Of a stretch of 64,000 bases of DNA, positions 33,372-42,830 are shown piece by piece. Position numbers and translations under genes: made by a program. The DNA is from Thermus igniterrae ATCC 700962 (GTDB lineage Bacteria; Deinococcota; Deinococci; Deinococcales; Thermaceae). Where the stretch lies: positions 1-64,000 of the forward strand of contig NZ_AQWU01000063.1 of NCBI RefSeq assembly GCF_000376265.1. Direction: 5' to 3'. Numbering within the stretch: position 1 is the stretch's first letter; every line of letters starts with the position of its first letter. The notes beneath the pieces were generated by a model, which was not told where the DNA came from, ran no database searches, and saw nothing but the letters and a program-made list of their open reading frames with translations.

Positions 33372-34405
33372 AACTCAAGGGCATCGCCAAGCGCTTCGGG
33401 GAGCACGAGGTGCTCAAGGGGATTGACCTCCAGGTCTTCCCCGGGGAGATCCTGGCCCTCCTGGGCCCCTCGGGCTGCGGTAAGACCACCCTCCTGCGGG
33501 TGGTGGCGGGGCTGGAAAACCCGGACCGCGGCCAGGTCTTGCTGGAGGGGCAGGAAATCACCGCCCTGCCCCCGGAGCGGCGGGGCATCGGCTTCGTCTT
33601 CCAGGACTACGCCCTCTTCCCCCACCTCACCGCCTTGGGCAACGTGGCCTTTGGCCTGAAGGGAAAGGACCGGCTGGAGCGGGCCAGGAAGGCCCTGGAG
33701 CGGGTGGGCATGACCCTCTTCCAGCACCGCAAGCCGGGGGAGCTCTCGGGGGGCCAGCAACAGCGCATCGCCCTGGCCCGGGCCCTGGCCCCGGGGCCCA
33801 GGCTGGTCCTCCTGGACGAGCCCTTCTCCAGCCTGGACGCCAGCCTGCGGGCGGCCACCCGGGAGGAGGTGCGGCGCATCCTGAAGGAGACGGGGACCAC
33901 TGCCCTCCTGGTCACCCACGACCAGGAGGAGGCCCTCTCCTTCGCCGACCGCCTGGGGGTGATGCGCGGGGGGAGGCTGGAGCAGGTGGGCACGCCGGAG
34001 GAGGTCTACCTGCGGCCCAGGACCCCCTTCGTGGCCCAGTTCCTGGGGCGCACCAACCTCCTCCCCGGGGAGGGGCGGGGGCGGCAGGCGGAGACCTGCC
34101 TGGGCCCTGTGCCCCTGGCGGAGGCCGCCCAGGGACCCCTCCTCCTCTCCTTGCGCCCCGAGGCCCTGAGGCTCCTCCCCCCGGAAGAGGGTCCCCCGGG
34201 CGCTTTGGGGGTGGTGGTGGCCCGGGAGTTCAAGGGGCACGACCTCACCTACCGGGTGCGCCTTCTTGCCCCGGAGCGGGAGGTCCTGGTGCAGGAGGGG
34301 CCGGAAAGCCCCTTCCGCGTGGGGGACCGGGTGCGGGTGGCGGTGGCCGGGGTGGGGGTGGCCCTCGAGGGCCACCCCTCCAAGGCCCCCGTGGGCACGG
34401 ACTAA
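33350..34405 (+). CDS. fbpC: Fe(III) ABC transporter ATP-binding protein
   Basis: A 351-residue ABC ATPase: Walker A GPSGCGKTTL, Q-loop FQDYALFPHL, signature LSGGQQQRIALARAL, Walker B LVLLDEPFSSLDA, and switch His in VTHDQEEAL. The C-terminal 110 residues form a TOBE-type domain (LSLRPEALRLL). The start is TTG 33350, inside the end of the permease gene, as often in this operon type. It powers iron import with the two preceding products. Confidence 0.92.
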   Translation: MERAPLLELKGIAKRFGEHEVLKGIDLQVFPGEILALLGPSGCGKTTLLRVVAGLENPDRGQVLLEGQEITALPPERRGIGFVFQDYALFPHLTALGNVAFGLKGKDRLERARKALERVGMTLFQHRKPGELSGGQQQRIALARALAPGPRLVLLDEPFSSLDASLRAATREEVRRILKETGTTALLVTHDQEEALSFADRLGVMRGGRLEQVGTPEEVYLRPRTPFVAQFLGRTNLLPGEGRGRQAETCLGPVPLAEAAQGPLLLSLRPEALRLLPPEEGPPGALGVVVAREFKGHDLTYRVRLLAPEREVLVQEGPESPFRVGDRVRVAVAGVGVALEGHPSKAPVGTD

Positions 34406-34408
34406 GCT
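34403..34408 (+). promoter_or_regulatory. -10 box of truA
   Basis: TAAGCT, overlapping the fbpC stop, lies 7 bases before GTG 34416; fits a leaderless start. Confidence 0.45.
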
Positions 34409-34415
34409 TTAGGGC

Positions 34416-35177
34416 GTGCGCCGCATCCTCATCCTCACGGAGTACGAGGGGACCCTCTTTGCCGGCCTCCAGCGGCAAGGGGAGGGCCTGCGCACGGTGC
34501 AGGGGGAGCTGGAAAGGGCCCTGGCCGGCATCGGGGCCCTCCCCAAGGCGGTGGCCGCGGGCCGCACCGACGCCGGGGTGCACGCCCTGGCCATGCCCTT
34601 CCACTTTGACCTTCCCGGCAGGATCCCCGCGGAAAAGATCCCCCAGGCCCTAAACCGCCTCCTTCCCGAGGACCTCAAGGTGCTTTCCGCCCAGGAGGTG
34701 GCCCCCGACTTCCACGCCCGGCGGGATGCCCTCTGGCGGGCCTACCTCTACCGGGTCCTGGTGCGGCCCCACCCCTCCCCCCTGCTGCGCCACCGGGCCC
34801 ACTGGGTGCGGGGGCCCCTGGACCTGGCCGCCATGCGGGAGGCCCTGCCCCTCCTCCTGGGGGAGCACAATTTCCTAGGGTTTGCCAAGGAGGAGGTGCG
34901 CCAGGGGCGGCGCACCCTCCTCAAGGCCCAGGTGGAGGCGGTGGAGGGGGAGGTGGGCCTCGAGGTTCGCCTCTACTTCCGGGGCACGAGCTTTCTGCGG
35001 GGGCAGGTCCGGGGCATGGTGGGGACCCTGCTGGAGGTAGGGCTCGGAAAACGCCCTCCGGAGAGCCTCGAGGCCATCCTGAAGACCGCCGACCGCCGCC
35101 TGGCGGGCCCCACCGCCCCGGCCCACGGCCTCTACTTCGTGGAGGCCGCCTACCCGGAGGAGAAGCTCAGCCCCTAA
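34416..35177 (+). CDS. truA: tRNA pseudouridine(38-40) synthase
   Basis: A 253-residue TruA enzyme that modifies the tRNA anticodon arm. The catalytic Asp is in [12 protein letters not shown] (about residue 52). The [17 protein letters not shown] and [20 protein letters not shown] blocks are typical. The start is GTG 34416, 7 bases after TAAGCT. The gene stands between the iron operon and a strong palindromic terminator. Confidence 0.95.
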   Translation: MRRILILTEYEGTLFAGLQRQGEGLRTVQGELERALAGIGALPKAVAAGRTDAGVHALAMPFHFDLPGRIPAEKIPQALNRLLPEDLKVLSAQEVAPDFHARRDALWRAYLYRVLVRPHPSPLLRHRAHWVRGPLDLAAMREALPLLLGEHNFLGFAKEEVRQGRRTLLKAQVEAVEGEVGLEVRLYFRGTSFLRGQVRGMVGTLLEVGLGKRPPESLEAILKTADRRLAGPTAPAHGLYFVEAAYPEEKLSP

Positions 35178-35190
35178 GCCCCTAGCCAAA

Positions 35191-35222
35191 ACTCCTGTGC
35201 GGGCTTAAGCCCGCACAGGAGT
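35191..35222. terminator. 32-bp perfect palindrome, bidirectional terminator
   Basis: Two perfectly complementary 16-base arms (ACTCCTGTGCGGGCTT and its complement) sit between the convergent truA and peptide-transporter genes. The central TTAA would be the loop. It is the longest perfect palindrome I saw. Confidence 0.8.
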
Positions 35223-35226
35223 GGCC

Positions 35227-36411
35227 TTAAAGGCGGCTCCTTGGGTCCAAGGCGTCCCTAAGCCCGTCCCCCAGGTAGTTGAAGGCCAGAACCGTGATGA
35301 AGATCATGAAGCCCGGCGGCAGGGCCAGCCATGGGGCGGTGAAGATGTACTCCTGGGCGTTGGTGAGCATGTTCCCCCAGGTGGCCACCGGGGGCTGGAT
35401 GCCAAAGCCCAGGAAGGAAAGGGCAGCCTCGGTGAGGATGGCCCCGCCGATCTGCAGGGTGGCCTGCACGATGAGGGGGGCCATGGTGTTGGGCACCAGG
35501 TGGCGGAACATGATGCGGGCGTCCGTGGCCCCCAGGGCCCGGGCGGCGGTGGCGTAGTCCTGCTCCCTCAGGGAGAGGATGCTCCCCCGCACCAGCCGGG
35601 CGGTGCCCAACCAGCCGAAGAGGACCAGGATGGTGATGATGATGAAGACGCTGGCGGCATCCCCAAACACCCCCTGGGCCCACTGCCCCACCTTAACCCC
35701 GGGGTCCCGGAGCAGGGCGGAAAGCACCAAGAGGAGGGGCAGGGTGGGGATGGTGAGCATGAAGTCAATGAGCCGGCTGATGAGGATGTCCAGGTCCAGG
35801 CGGATCTCGCCTTTGAGGCCGTACCAGGCGGCCCAGAGCCCCAGGGCCAGGGCCAGGCCAAAGCCCAGGTAGCTCCCCAGGCTCCCCGCCTGGATCCCGT
35901 CTTTAGCCAGGGCCCAGGCGATGGAAAGGGCCAGGTAGAGCACCCCGTAGTAGAGGACCCAGGAGAAGACCCGCCAAAGGGCAAAGCTCCAGGGGTAAAA
36001 CCCCTCCCGCTCCCGGCGCAGGGGACCCAGGTAGAAGCGCAGGGGACGCCCGGAGAAGTACCCCGCCAGCGTCCCCATGATGGTCCCCAGGATCACGCTG
36101 GAGAAGGCCACGGCAAAGCCCACCAGCAAGGAGATGCGGGAGCCATAGATGATGCGGGAAAGCACATCCCGCCCCAGGTCGTCCGTGCCCAGGGGGTGCT
36201 CCCGGGAAGGGGGGTTGAAGTAGTACTGGCCCACGTCCTCCCCCGTGGGCTGGGCCGTGGGGTCGTGGGGGGCGATCCAGGGGGCGAGGATGGCCATGAG
36301 GATGAGGAGGACGATGATCACCAGACCGGCCATGGCCAGCCGGTGCCGCTTGAGGCGGCGCCAGAACAGGCCAAAGGGGGTGCGGGACTTAGCGGAAGCA
36401 AGGGTCGCCAT
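35227..36411 (-). CDS. Peptide ABC transporter permease (DppC-like) with insertion
   Basis: A 394-residue DppC/OppC-type permease. Landmarks: N-terminal APWIAPHDP, HPLGTDDLGRDVLSRIIYG, and the EAA-like RALGATDARIMFRHLVPN. It is about 90 residues longer than usual because an extra segment with two or three hydrophobic helices (about residues 128-225) is inserted between the first core helices and ISRLIDFMLTIPTL. The pair with the DppB-like gene is coupled (its ribosome-binding site overlaps that stop). It ends next to the 32-bp palindromic terminator. Confidence 0.88.
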   Translation of the reverse strand: MATLASAKSRTPFGLFWRRLKRHRLAMAGLVIIVLLILMAILAPWIAPHDPTAQPTGEDVGQYYFNPPSREHPLGTDDLGRDVLSRIIYGSRISLLVGFAVAFSSVILGTIMGTLAGYFSGRPLRFYLGPLRREREGFYPWSFALWRVFSWVLYYGVLYLALSIAWALAKDGIQAGSLGSYLGFGLALALGLWAAWYGLKGEIRLDLDILISRLIDFMLTIPTLPLLLVLSALLRDPGVKVGQWAQGVFGDAASVFIIITILVLFGWLGTARLVRGSILSLREQDYATAARALGATDARIMFRHLVPNTMAPLIVQATLQIGGAILTEAALSFLGFGIQPPVATWGNMLTNAQEYIFTAPWLALPPGFMIFITVLAFNYLGDGLRDALDPRSRL

Positions 36412-36420
36412 GGTTCACCT

Positions 36421-37431
36421 CTAGCTGTAGCGGATGCGGGGGTCCACCACCGCGTAGGCCAGGTCCGCCAGCAGGTTGAAAAGCGCCGTCATCAGGGCCA
36501 GAAAGGCCAGGGCGGCCATGGCCACGTTGTAGTCCTTCTCCACCAGGGCGTCAAAGATGGCCCGGCCCATGCCGGGGTAGCTGAAGATGGTCTCGGTGAT
36601 GGTGGCCCCGCCCAGGACCCCGGGGATGGCCAGGCCCACCAGGGTGACGATGGGAATCAGGGCGTTGCGGAGGGCGTGCTTGTAGAGCACCACCCGCTCG
36701 GCCAAGCCCTTGGCCCGGGCGGTGCGGATGTAGTCCTGGGAAAGCACCTCCAGCAAGGAAGCCCGCATGAACCGGGTCCACTCCGCCATCTGCAAGGAGG
36801 AAAGGGCGATGACCGGCAGGATGAGGTGCCAGGCCCATTGCCCCAGGAAGTACCAAAAGCTTATCGCCCCCGAGCGCACATCCTCCCAGAGCACCCCGGG
36901 CACCCCCCCGGTGGGGAAACGGGGGAAGCCCGGGATGTGGTCGGGTAACCAGATGGCGAAGAGGTAAAGGAGCAGGATGCCCAGGAAGAAGACAGGCATG
37001 GAAAACCCCACGAAGGAGAAAAAGGTGATGACGTAATCCGCCAGGGAGTACTGGCGCACGGCGGAGAAGATGCCCACGGGGATGGCCACCAGGAGGGCCA
37101 GGGTCAGGGCCAAGCCCGAGAGGAGGAGGGTCTTGGGCAGGCGCTGGACGAAGATGTACTCCGCCGCAGGGATGCCGTAGGTACGGCTATAACCGAGGTC
37201 CCCCCGCACCGCCCGGGAAAGCCACTTGAAGTAGCGGATGTGGATGGGCTGGTCCAGGCCGTAGGCCCGCTTCAAGGCCTCAAACTGCTCGGCGGTGATG
37301 CGGGGATTCTGCCGCTTGAGCTCCTCCAAGGGATCCCCCGGCTGCAGGGCCAGAAGCGCATAGATGACCACGCTGGCCGCCAGGAGCAGGGGGACCATCT
37401 GCAAAAGCCTGCGCACCGTGTAGGCAAACAC
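36421..37431 (-). CDS. Peptide ABC transporter permease (DppB-like)
   Basis: A 336-residue DppB/OppB-type permease with six helices. It starts with the usual amphipathic YTVRRLLQMVPLLLAASVVIYALL, has GDLGYSRTYG after helix 1, and the ATPase-docking loop DYIRTARAKGLAERVVLYKHALRN (about 228). Normal length. It follows the binding-protein gene after a terminator-like hairpin, so it is likely expressed at a lower level. No ATPase gene is present in the operon; it must be elsewhere. Confidence 0.92.
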   Translation of the reverse strand: MFAYTVRRLLQMVPLLLAASVVIYALLALQPGDPLEELKRQNPRITAEQFEALKRAYGLDQPIHIRYFKWLSRAVRGDLGYSRTYGIPAAEYIFVQRLPKTLLLSGLALTLALLVAIPVGIFSAVRQYSLADYVITFFSFVGFSMPVFFLGILLLYLFAIWLPDHIPGFPRFPTGGVPGVLWEDVRSGAISFWYFLGQWAWHLILPVIALSSLQMAEWTRFMRASLLEVLSQDYIRTARAKGLAERVVLYKHALRNALIPIVTLVGLAIPGVLGGATITETIFSYPGMGRAIFDALVEKDYNVAMAALAFLALMTALFNLLADLAYAVVDPRIRYS

Positions 37432-37461
37432 CCTTTTACCTCCCGTTTATGCCATTAAAAA

Positions 37462-37485
37462 GCCCGCTGGGAAACCCCAGCGGGC
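37462..37485 (-). terminator. Intercistronic terminator/attenuator after the binding-protein gene
   Basis: GCCCGCTGGG / CCCAGCGGGC, a perfect 10-bp stem with a 4-base loop, is followed on the minus strand by TTTTTAAT. It lies between the binding protein and permease genes and should end most transcripts there. Confidence 0.8.
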
Positions 37486-37503
37486 CCCACTATACCACCC
37501 GGG

Positions 37504-39372
37504 CTAGCGGATGGAAAGCGCGTACTTCGCCTGGTCCCACTTCTTCACGGCGCCGCGGCTTTCCCAGCCGATCTCCCAGGCGTTCCAGCCGGGGTGACCG
37601 TAGCCGCCCGCGTAAGCGCTGGCCACGTAGTTGACCAGGCCCTTGCGCACCACGTAGGGGTTGGCCCGGAAGTAGAGGGGCAGGGCGGGCAGCTCCTCGG
37701 CCCAGATCTCCTGGGCCCTCCAGAAGAGCTGCTTCCGCCTGGCCTCGTCAAACTCCAGGACACCCTGGCTCGTCAGGCGGTCAAACTCGTCGTTGCGCCA
37801 GCCGCCGATGTTCTGGCCCTGGTAGTTGTTCTCCTTGGTGGGGACCTGGATGGTGCCGGTGTTCAGGTTCTTGTACTGGAAGAGGGAGCCGTCCTCGCGC
37901 AGGTTGGACACCCAGGCGAACTCAAACAGCCCCGTCCACTTGCACTCGCTCGCCCTCTGGATGAACTCGTCGGCGAAGACCACGGCGGAGGGGGCGTTGT
38001 TGATCTTCACCGCGATGCCGATCTTCTTCAGGTCCTCGGCGAAGAACTGCTGCGTGCGCTCCCGGATGGCGTTGCCCGCGGTGGTGACGAACTCAATCTC
38101 AAAGCGCACGGTGCGGCCACCCACGGTGCGCTGAAGGATGCCGTCCGGCCCCTTCCTCCAGCCCATCTCCGCCAAGAGCGCCTCCGCCTTCTTCAGGTCA
38201 AACTCGTACTTCCGCACATTGGGGTTGAAGAGGGGGTTGACGGGGGCGATCCAGGTGTGGGCCACGGGCTGGAGGCCGTCAAAGAAGGCCTTTACCAGCC
38301 CTTCCCGGTTCAGGGCGTGCAGGATGGCCTGGCGGGTGCGCACATCGTCCAGGCCTAGGTCCTTCACCTGCTGGCAGTTAGAGAACTTGTTGATGTCAAT
38401 GTGCTCCCAGATGGCCCCGGGCACGAACCAGATGTCAAAGCGGCCGGGGGCGCGGGAAGTGAGCTGCCTGGAGCGGGCCTGGTCAAAGGTGAGGGAAACG
38501 CTGGAGGTGGCGTCAATCCCCCCGCCGATCACCGCCACCAGGAGGGAGTTGGTGTTCTGGATGAAGCGGTAGACCACCTTCTGCACGTACTTGCTCTCCC
38601 CGCCCTCGGGCTTGATGGGGAAGTTGGGGTTCCGCTCCATCTCAATGGAGTTCCCCGGCACCCAGCGCTTGAGCTTGAAGGCCCCGGAGTAGACCATGGT
38701 GCCCTTGTTGAGCTCCGCCGGGGTGGCGAACTTGAGGAAGAAGTTGCGGTAGAGCTCGTTGAGGCGCTGGGCGTCCTTGTCGGGGTCCAGGTTGCGGGCC
38801 GCGGCCTTCACCTTCTCCCACTCGGGGCCCATCACGTGCTTGGGAGCGTAGCCGATGGGGGAGCCGTAGGTGTCGTAGTAGTAGGCGGGCTCAAAGATCA
38901 CGGTGAAGTTGCGGGCGTCCTTCACCTGGAGCTGCACGCGCTCCCAGTAGTCGGGGTTCAGGACGGGCATGCCCTTGGCCTTGCCCACCTCGTAGTAGAA
39001 GGCCACGTCCTCGGTGGTGATGGGGCGGCCGTCGGACCAGCGGGCGTCTGGGCGGATGGTGAGGTCCATCTCCAGGCGCTTCTTGCCGCCGCCGATGTCC
39101 CGGACCCGCAGGCGCCCGTTCTGCTGGGTGGGCACCTCGGTGGCCAGAACGGGGAAGTTCTGGCTGTCGGCGTTGAAGCCGATCAGGGGGGCGAAGAGGT
39201 ACTGCTCAATCTCGCTCTTGATGGACTGGTTGGAGATGACGCTGAGGAAGTCCCCCGCCAGCACCCGGGGCTCCTGGGAAGAGCCGATCACCAGGCTGTT
39301 GTCCTGAGGCCCCGCCAGGGCCAGGCCCAGGGCGGTTAAACCGAGTACAGCCAGCTTACCTACTTTTCTCAT
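37504..39372 (-). CDS. Peptide ABC transporter substrate-binding protein (family 5)
   Basis: A 622-residue SBP_bac_5 protein with an N-terminal signal peptide ending ALA|GPQ and no lipobox Cys. The family core includes IRPDARWSDGRPITTEDVAFYYE, VRTRQAILHALNREGLVKAF and the C-terminal LFWRAQEIWAEELPALPLY. It would bind oligopeptides for the two downstream permeases. ATG 39372 follows AGGAGG by five bases; the 13-base stretch AGGAGGCCATATG is identical to that of the iron-binding-protein gene. It has a good promoter at 39418-39445. Confidence 0.92.
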   Translation of the reverse strand: MRKVGKLAVLGLTALGLALAGPQDNSLVIGSSQEPRVLAGDFLSVISNQSIKSEIEQYLFAPLIGFNADSQNFPVLATEVPTQQNGRLRVRDIGGGKKRLEMDLTIRPDARWSDGRPITTEDVAFYYEVGKAKGMPVLNPDYWERVQLQVKDARNFTVIFEPAYYYDTYGSPIGYAPKHVMGPEWEKVKAAARNLDPDKDAQRLNELYRNFFLKFATPAELNKGTMVYSGAFKLKRWVPGNSIEMERNPNFPIKPEGGESKYVQKVVYRFIQNTNSLLVAVIGGGIDATSSVSLTFDQARSRQLTSRAPGRFDIWFVPGAIWEHIDINKFSNCQQVKDLGLDDVRTRQAILHALNREGLVKAFFDGLQPVAHTWIAPVNPLFNPNVRKYEFDLKKAEALLAEMGWRKGPDGILQRTVGGRTVRFEIEFVTTAGNAIRERTQQFFAEDLKKIGIAVKINNAPSAVVFADEFIQRASECKWTGLFEFAWVSNLREDGSLFQYKNLNTGTIQVPTKENNYQGQNIGGWRNDEFDRLTSQGVLEFDEARRKQLFWRAQEIWAEELPALPLYFRANPYVVRKGLVNYVASAYAGGYGHPGWNAWEIGWESRGAVKKWDQAKYALSIR

Positions 39373-39417
39373 ATGGCCTCCTTTCGTGGTTGCGGCACTA
39401 TCTTAGTGGCCAAGGGT

Positions 39418-39445
39418 ATTATAAGGCCCCTTCCCCATAGGTCAA
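39418..39445 (-). promoter_or_regulatory. Promoter of the peptide transporter operon
   Basis: TTGACC (39445-39440), 16-bp spacer and perfect TATAAT (39423-39418) on the minus strand. The leader contains a small CACTA-TCT-TAGTG hairpin. Confidence 0.7.
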
Positions 39446-39480
39446 TGGGAAAACGCTAAGGGGGATGGGAAGAAGGTTAA

Positions 39481-39502
39481 GGGGGCCTTGACCCAGGCCC
39501 CC
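39481..39502 (-). terminator. Terminator after the Fe-S carrier gene
   Basis: GGGGGCCT / AGGCCCCC, 8-bp stem with 6-base loop, followed on the minus strand by TTAACCTTCTT. Confidence 0.6.
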
Positions 39503-39517
39503 TCCTCCCTGCAAAGC

Positions 39518-39898
39518 TCAGTGGCCGCAGGTGCGGGCCTCCCCCTCCTGGTCCTTGGTGCGGAAGGAGTGGCCGCACCCGCAGGTGCTGGCGGCGTTGG
39601 GGTTGTGCACGGTGAAGCCGCCCCCCATGAGGCTCTCCACCCAGTCAATCTCCGAACCCACCAGGTAGGGCAAGGACATGGGGTCCACCACCAGGCGCAC
39701 CCCGTGCATCTCCACGAAGGTGTCCCCCTCCAGTTCCCTTTCGTCCACCGCCATGCCGTACTGGAAGCCCGAGCAACCCCCGGACTTGATGTAGACGCGG
39801 ATGGCTGCGTGTTCCTTGCCGTAGCGGGCCAGGATCTCCTTGGCCTTTTCCGCCGCCAGCGGGGTGATGCGGATGACCGCTTCCTGGGTTTCTACCAT
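39518..39898 (-). CDS. Iron-sulfur cluster insertion protein (ErpA/IscA family)
   Basis: A 126-residue A-type Fe-S carrier with the three conserved cysteines: one in [10 protein letters not shown] (about 42) and two in STCGCGHSF (about 107). The C-terminal tail after these is about 17 residues longer than in standard ErpA and contains one more Cys and a His (TCGH end). It should pass 4Fe-4S or 2Fe-2S clusters to target proteins. ATG 39898 has AAGGAGG upstream at 8 bases. It is transcribed alone, away from other Fe-S genes. Confidence 0.9.
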   Translation of the reverse strand: MVETQEAVIRITPLAAEKAKEILARYGKEHAAIRVYIKSGGCSGFQYGMAVDERELEGDTFVEMHGVRLVVDPMSLPYLVGSEIDWVESLMGGGFTVHNPNAASTCGCGHSFRTKDQEGEARTCGH

Positions 39899-39980
39899 GC
39901 CCCAGACCTCCTTACCCCCCACCCTAGCACGGGCAGGCCGGGAAAAGGTGAAGCAGGTTCCAGGGGCTTAGGATGGGGGC

Positions 39981-41111
39981 ATGGACCTGGTGCGCCTGCA
40001 GAAGGTTATGGGGGAGGAGAGGGTGGACGGCTGGCTCCTCCTCTCCTTTGGCCGGAGCAATCCCGTGGCCCTCGAGGCCCTGGGGCTTGCCCACCTCCAC
40101 CTCACCCGCCGCTTCGCCTACCTCATCCCCCAGGAGGGGGAGCCCACCCTGCTCTGCCACGCCATAGAGGAAAGCCTCTTCCCCCCCCTGCCCGGGAGGC
40201 GGCGCACCTACCACCACTGGCAGGGGTTTTTGGCCGAGCTGGGCACGCTCCTGGAAGGAAGGCGGCGCCTGGCCCTGGAGTACGTGCCCGGGGGGCAGAT
40301 CCCCTACCTCTCCCGGGTGGACGGGGGCACGGTGGACCTCCTGCGGGGCCTGGGCCTGGAACTGGTCTCCTCCTGGCCCCTCCTCCTCCTCTTCCAGACC
40401 TGGGACCAAGGGAGGCTGGCAAGCCACCGGCGGGCCGTCCAGGGCCTGGTGGCTGCCAAGGAGCGGGCCCTCGCCTACCTGCGCCAGAACCCCAAGGCCA
40501 CGGAAGGGGAGGTGCAGGGGGAGATGGTCAGGGTGCTCCAGGGGCTTGGGCTGGTCTTTGACCACCCCCCCATGGTGGCCTTTGGGAAAAACGCCGCCAA
40601 CCCCCACCACCAGCCCACGGAAAAGCCCCTGGAGGCGGGGGAGGTGGTCCTCCTGGACCTCTGGGCCAAGGAGCCCGGGGGCGTCTACGCCGACCTCACC
40701 TGGATGGCCGGCCTAAACCCCCCGGAGGCCGCCCACCGGGCCTTCCTGGCGGTGGTCCAGGCCCGGGACGAGGCCTTGCGCTTCGTGGCCGAGGCCTATC
40801 GGGAAGGCCGCCACCCCAAGGGGTACGAGGTGGACCGGGTGGCCCGGGGCGTGCTGGAGGCCCAGGGCTACGGGGCCCACGTGCGCCACCGCACCGGGCA
40901 CAACCTGGGGGAGGAGGTGCACGGGACCGGTCCCCATCTGGACGACCTGGAGACCCACGACTTCCGCCCCCTGGTACCGGGGCTGGCCTTCACCGTGGAG
41001 CCCGGGGTCTACCTGCCGGAGTTTGGCGTGCGCACCGAGGTGGACGTCTACCTGCACCCGGAGGGCCCGGAGGTGACCACTCCCCTCCAGGAGGGCCTCA
41101 CCCTCCTCTAG
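39981..41111 (+). CDS. M24-family metallopeptidase (Xaa-Pro aminopeptidase-like)
   Basis: A 376-residue pita-bread peptidase. The metal ligands are visible: Asp in [18 protein letters not shown] (two Asp, about 216 and 227), His in [14 protein letters not shown], Glu in [13 protein letters not shown] and Glu in VRTEVDVY. The N-terminal half (1-155) resembles the creatinase-N domain but is divergent. It should remove N-terminal residues before Pro. Start ATG 39981 is 6 bases after TAGGAT. Confidence 0.88.
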   Translation: MDLVRLQKVMGEERVDGWLLLSFGRSNPVALEALGLAHLHLTRRFAYLIPQEGEPTLLCHAIEESLFPPLPGRRRTYHHWQGFLAELGTLLEGRRRLALEYVPGGQIPYLSRVDGGTVDLLRGLGLELVSSWPLLLLFQTWDQGRLASHRRAVQGLVAAKERALAYLRQNPKATEGEVQGEMVRVLQGLGLVFDHPPMVAFGKNAANPHHQPTEKPLEAGEVVLLDLWAKEPGGVYADLTWMAGLNPPEAAHRAFLAVVQARDEALRFVAEAYREGRHPKGYEVDRVARGVLEAQGYGAHVRHRTGHNLGEEVHGTGPHLDDLETHDFRPLVPGLAFTVEPGVYLPEFGVRTEVDVYLHPEGPEVTTPLQEGLTLL

Positions 41112-41139
41112 GCCAGAAGCCCATACCCCGGGGGCGTGC

Positions 41140-41145
41140 TATGCT
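41140..41145 (+). promoter_or_regulatory. -10 box of prs
   Basis: TATGCT lies 10 bases before ATG 41156; the spacer contains GGGGAG. Confidence 0.45.
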
Positions 41146-41155
41146 GGGGAGCGGC

Positions 41156-42088
41156 ATGGACCGCCCCCTCTTGATCTTTTCCGGCCAGTCCAACCGTCCC
41201 CTGGCCCAGGCCATCGCCGAGGCCCTGGGCCTCCCCCTGGGCAAAAGCTCCACGGTGCGCTTCGCCAACGACAACCTCTTCGTGCGCTTTGAGGAGAGCC
41301 TGCGGGAAGGCGATGTCTTCATCGTGCAGTCCCTCACCCCCCCGGTGCAGGACCACCTGATGGAGCTCCTCATGATGATTGACGCCGCCAAGGGGGCCAG
41401 CGCCGCCCGGGTCACCGCGGTCATCCCCTACTTCTCCTACGCCCGGAGCGACAAGAAGGACGCCCCCCGCATCTCCATCGCCGCCCGGCTCATCGCTGAC
41501 CTCCTGCAGACCGCGGGGGCCGACCGGGTCCTCACCATGACCCTCCACTCCCCCCAGGTGCACGGCTTCTTCAAAATCCCCGTGGACCACCTTTCCGCCG
41601 AACCGGTGATCGCCAACCACTTCGCCACCCGGGTGGACCTGGAAAACGCCGTGGTGGTGGCCCCGGACGCCGGGGACATCAAGCGGGCCAGCGCCCTGGC
41701 CCGCAGGCTCCGCCTCCCCCTGGCCTTCATTGATAAAGAGCGGGTCTCCGACACCGAGGTGCGGGTGCGCATGCTGGTGGGGGAGGTGGCGGGCAAGACG
41801 GCCCTGATCGTGGACGACGAGATCTCCACCGCCGGGAGCCTGGTGGAGGCGGTGGAGGCCCTGCTCCAGGCGGGGGCCAAGGAGGTCTACGCCGCCGCTA
41901 CCCACGGGGTCTACGTGGGCCCGGCCCTGGAGCGCATCGCCAGGAGCCCGGTCAAGGAGGTGGCCGCCACCGACACCTGCCTCCCCAAGGCCGGCCCCAA
42001 GCTCAAGACCCTCACCGTGGCCCCCCTCTTCGCCGAGGCCATCTGGCGCATCCACCGGGGGGAGTCGGTGTCCAGCCTCTTCACCTGA
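41156..42088 (+). CDS. prs: Ribose-phosphate pyrophosphokinase
   Basis: A 310-residue PRPP synthase: makes phosphoribosyl pyrophosphate from ribose-5-phosphate and ATP. Motifs seen are [30 protein letters not shown] (flexible loop), the PRPP-binding loop [13 protein letters not shown] (about 218-230) and the HGVYVGPA segment. ATG 41156 ([10 protein letters not shown]) matches the family start better than ATG 41141, which lies inside the -10 box. It probably begins a transcript that includes the esterase gene four bases later. Confidence 0.95.
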   Translation: MDRPLLIFSGQSNRPLAQAIAEALGLPLGKSSTVRFANDNLFVRFEESLREGDVFIVQSLTPPVQDHLMELLMMIDAAKGASAARVTAVIPYFSYARSDKKDAPRISIAARLIADLLQTAGADRVLTMTLHSPQVHGFFKIPVDHLSAEPVIANHFATRVDLENAVVVAPDAGDIKRASALARRLRLPLAFIDKERVSDTEVRVRMLVGEVAGKTALIVDDEISTAGSLVEAVEALLQAGAKEVYAAATHGVYVGPALERIARSPVKEVAATDTCLPKAGPKLKTLTVAPLFAEAIWRIHRGESVSSLFT

Positions 42089-42092
42089 GGCC

Positions 42093-42830
42093 ATGGAAGG
42101 GGTGCGCGAGGAACGGCTGGTCCTGGCGGGAGTGCCCGCCCGGGTCCGGATACCCCCCCACCCCAAGGGCCTCCTCCTGGTCCTCCACGGCCTCCAGGGG
42201 TCCAAGGAGCACATCCTCTCCCTGCTCCCCGGCTACGCGGAGGCAGGGTGGCTCCTGGTGGCCTTTGACGCCCCCCGGCACGGGGAACGGGAAGGCCCTC
42301 CCCCCTCCTCCAAGGACCCCTTCTACGTGGAACGGGTGTACCAGGTGGCCCTGGGCTTTGCCGAGGAGGCCCTGGAGGTGGCGGAGGCGGCCCAAAGGCG
42401 CTTTGGCCTTCCCCTCTTCCTGGCGGGGGGGAGCCTGGGGGCCTTCGTGGTCCACCTCCTCCTCTCCCAGGGCTTTCGCCCCCAAGCGGCCCTGGCCTTC
42501 ATCGGGGCCGGCTTTCCCATGAAGCTCCCCCAGGGGCAGGAGGTGAAGGACCCCCGGGTCCTGGCCCTCTACGAGACCCCCCCGGCCCTCAAGGGGGAGG
42601 CCTACGGCCAGGTGCCCCTTTTGCACCTCCACGGCACCAAGGACCTGATCGTGCCCCTGGCCCGCATGGAGAAGACGGTGGAGGCCTTGAGGCCCCACTA
42701 CGGGGAAGGGCGGCTGGCCCGCTTCGTGGAGGAGGGGGCCGGGCACCTGATCACCCCCCTGATGGCCCGGGTGGGGCGGGCCTTCCTGGAGGGCTTTTTG
42801 GAGGAGGGGGTTGGTCCTCGAGGGGCTTAG
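42093..42830 (+). CDS. Alpha/beta hydrolase (esterase)
   Basis: A 245-residue serine hydrolase with nucleophile elbow GGSLG (Ser about 112), Asp in HGTKDLIVP (about 190) and His in GAGHLITP (about 216). Residues 30-70 (LLLVLHGLQGSKEHIL, FDAPRHGEREGPPP) are nearly identical to a T. thermophilus HB8 protein of known structure (from memory, TT1662, PDB 1UFO). The natural substrate is unknown; short-chain ester cleavage is likely. The gene follows prs closely and overlaps the DUF72 gene by 20 bases. Confidence 0.9.
   Translation: MEGVREERLVLAGVPARVRIPPHPKGLLLVLHGLQGSKEHILSLLPGYAEAGWLLVAFDAPRHGEREGPPPSSKDPFYVERVYQVALGFAEEALEVAEAAQRRFGLPLFLAGGSLGAFVVHLLLSQGFRPQAALAFIGAGFPMKLPQGQEVKDPRVLALYETPPALKGEAYGQVPLLHLHGTKDLIVPLARMEKTVEALRPHYGEGRLARFVEEGAGHLITPLMARVGRAFLEGFLEEGVGPRGA

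Noticed and set aside
35221-36948. 575-codon frame opposite the peptide permeases
   Set aside because: Shadow of the two permease genes, low-complexity composition, no family match.
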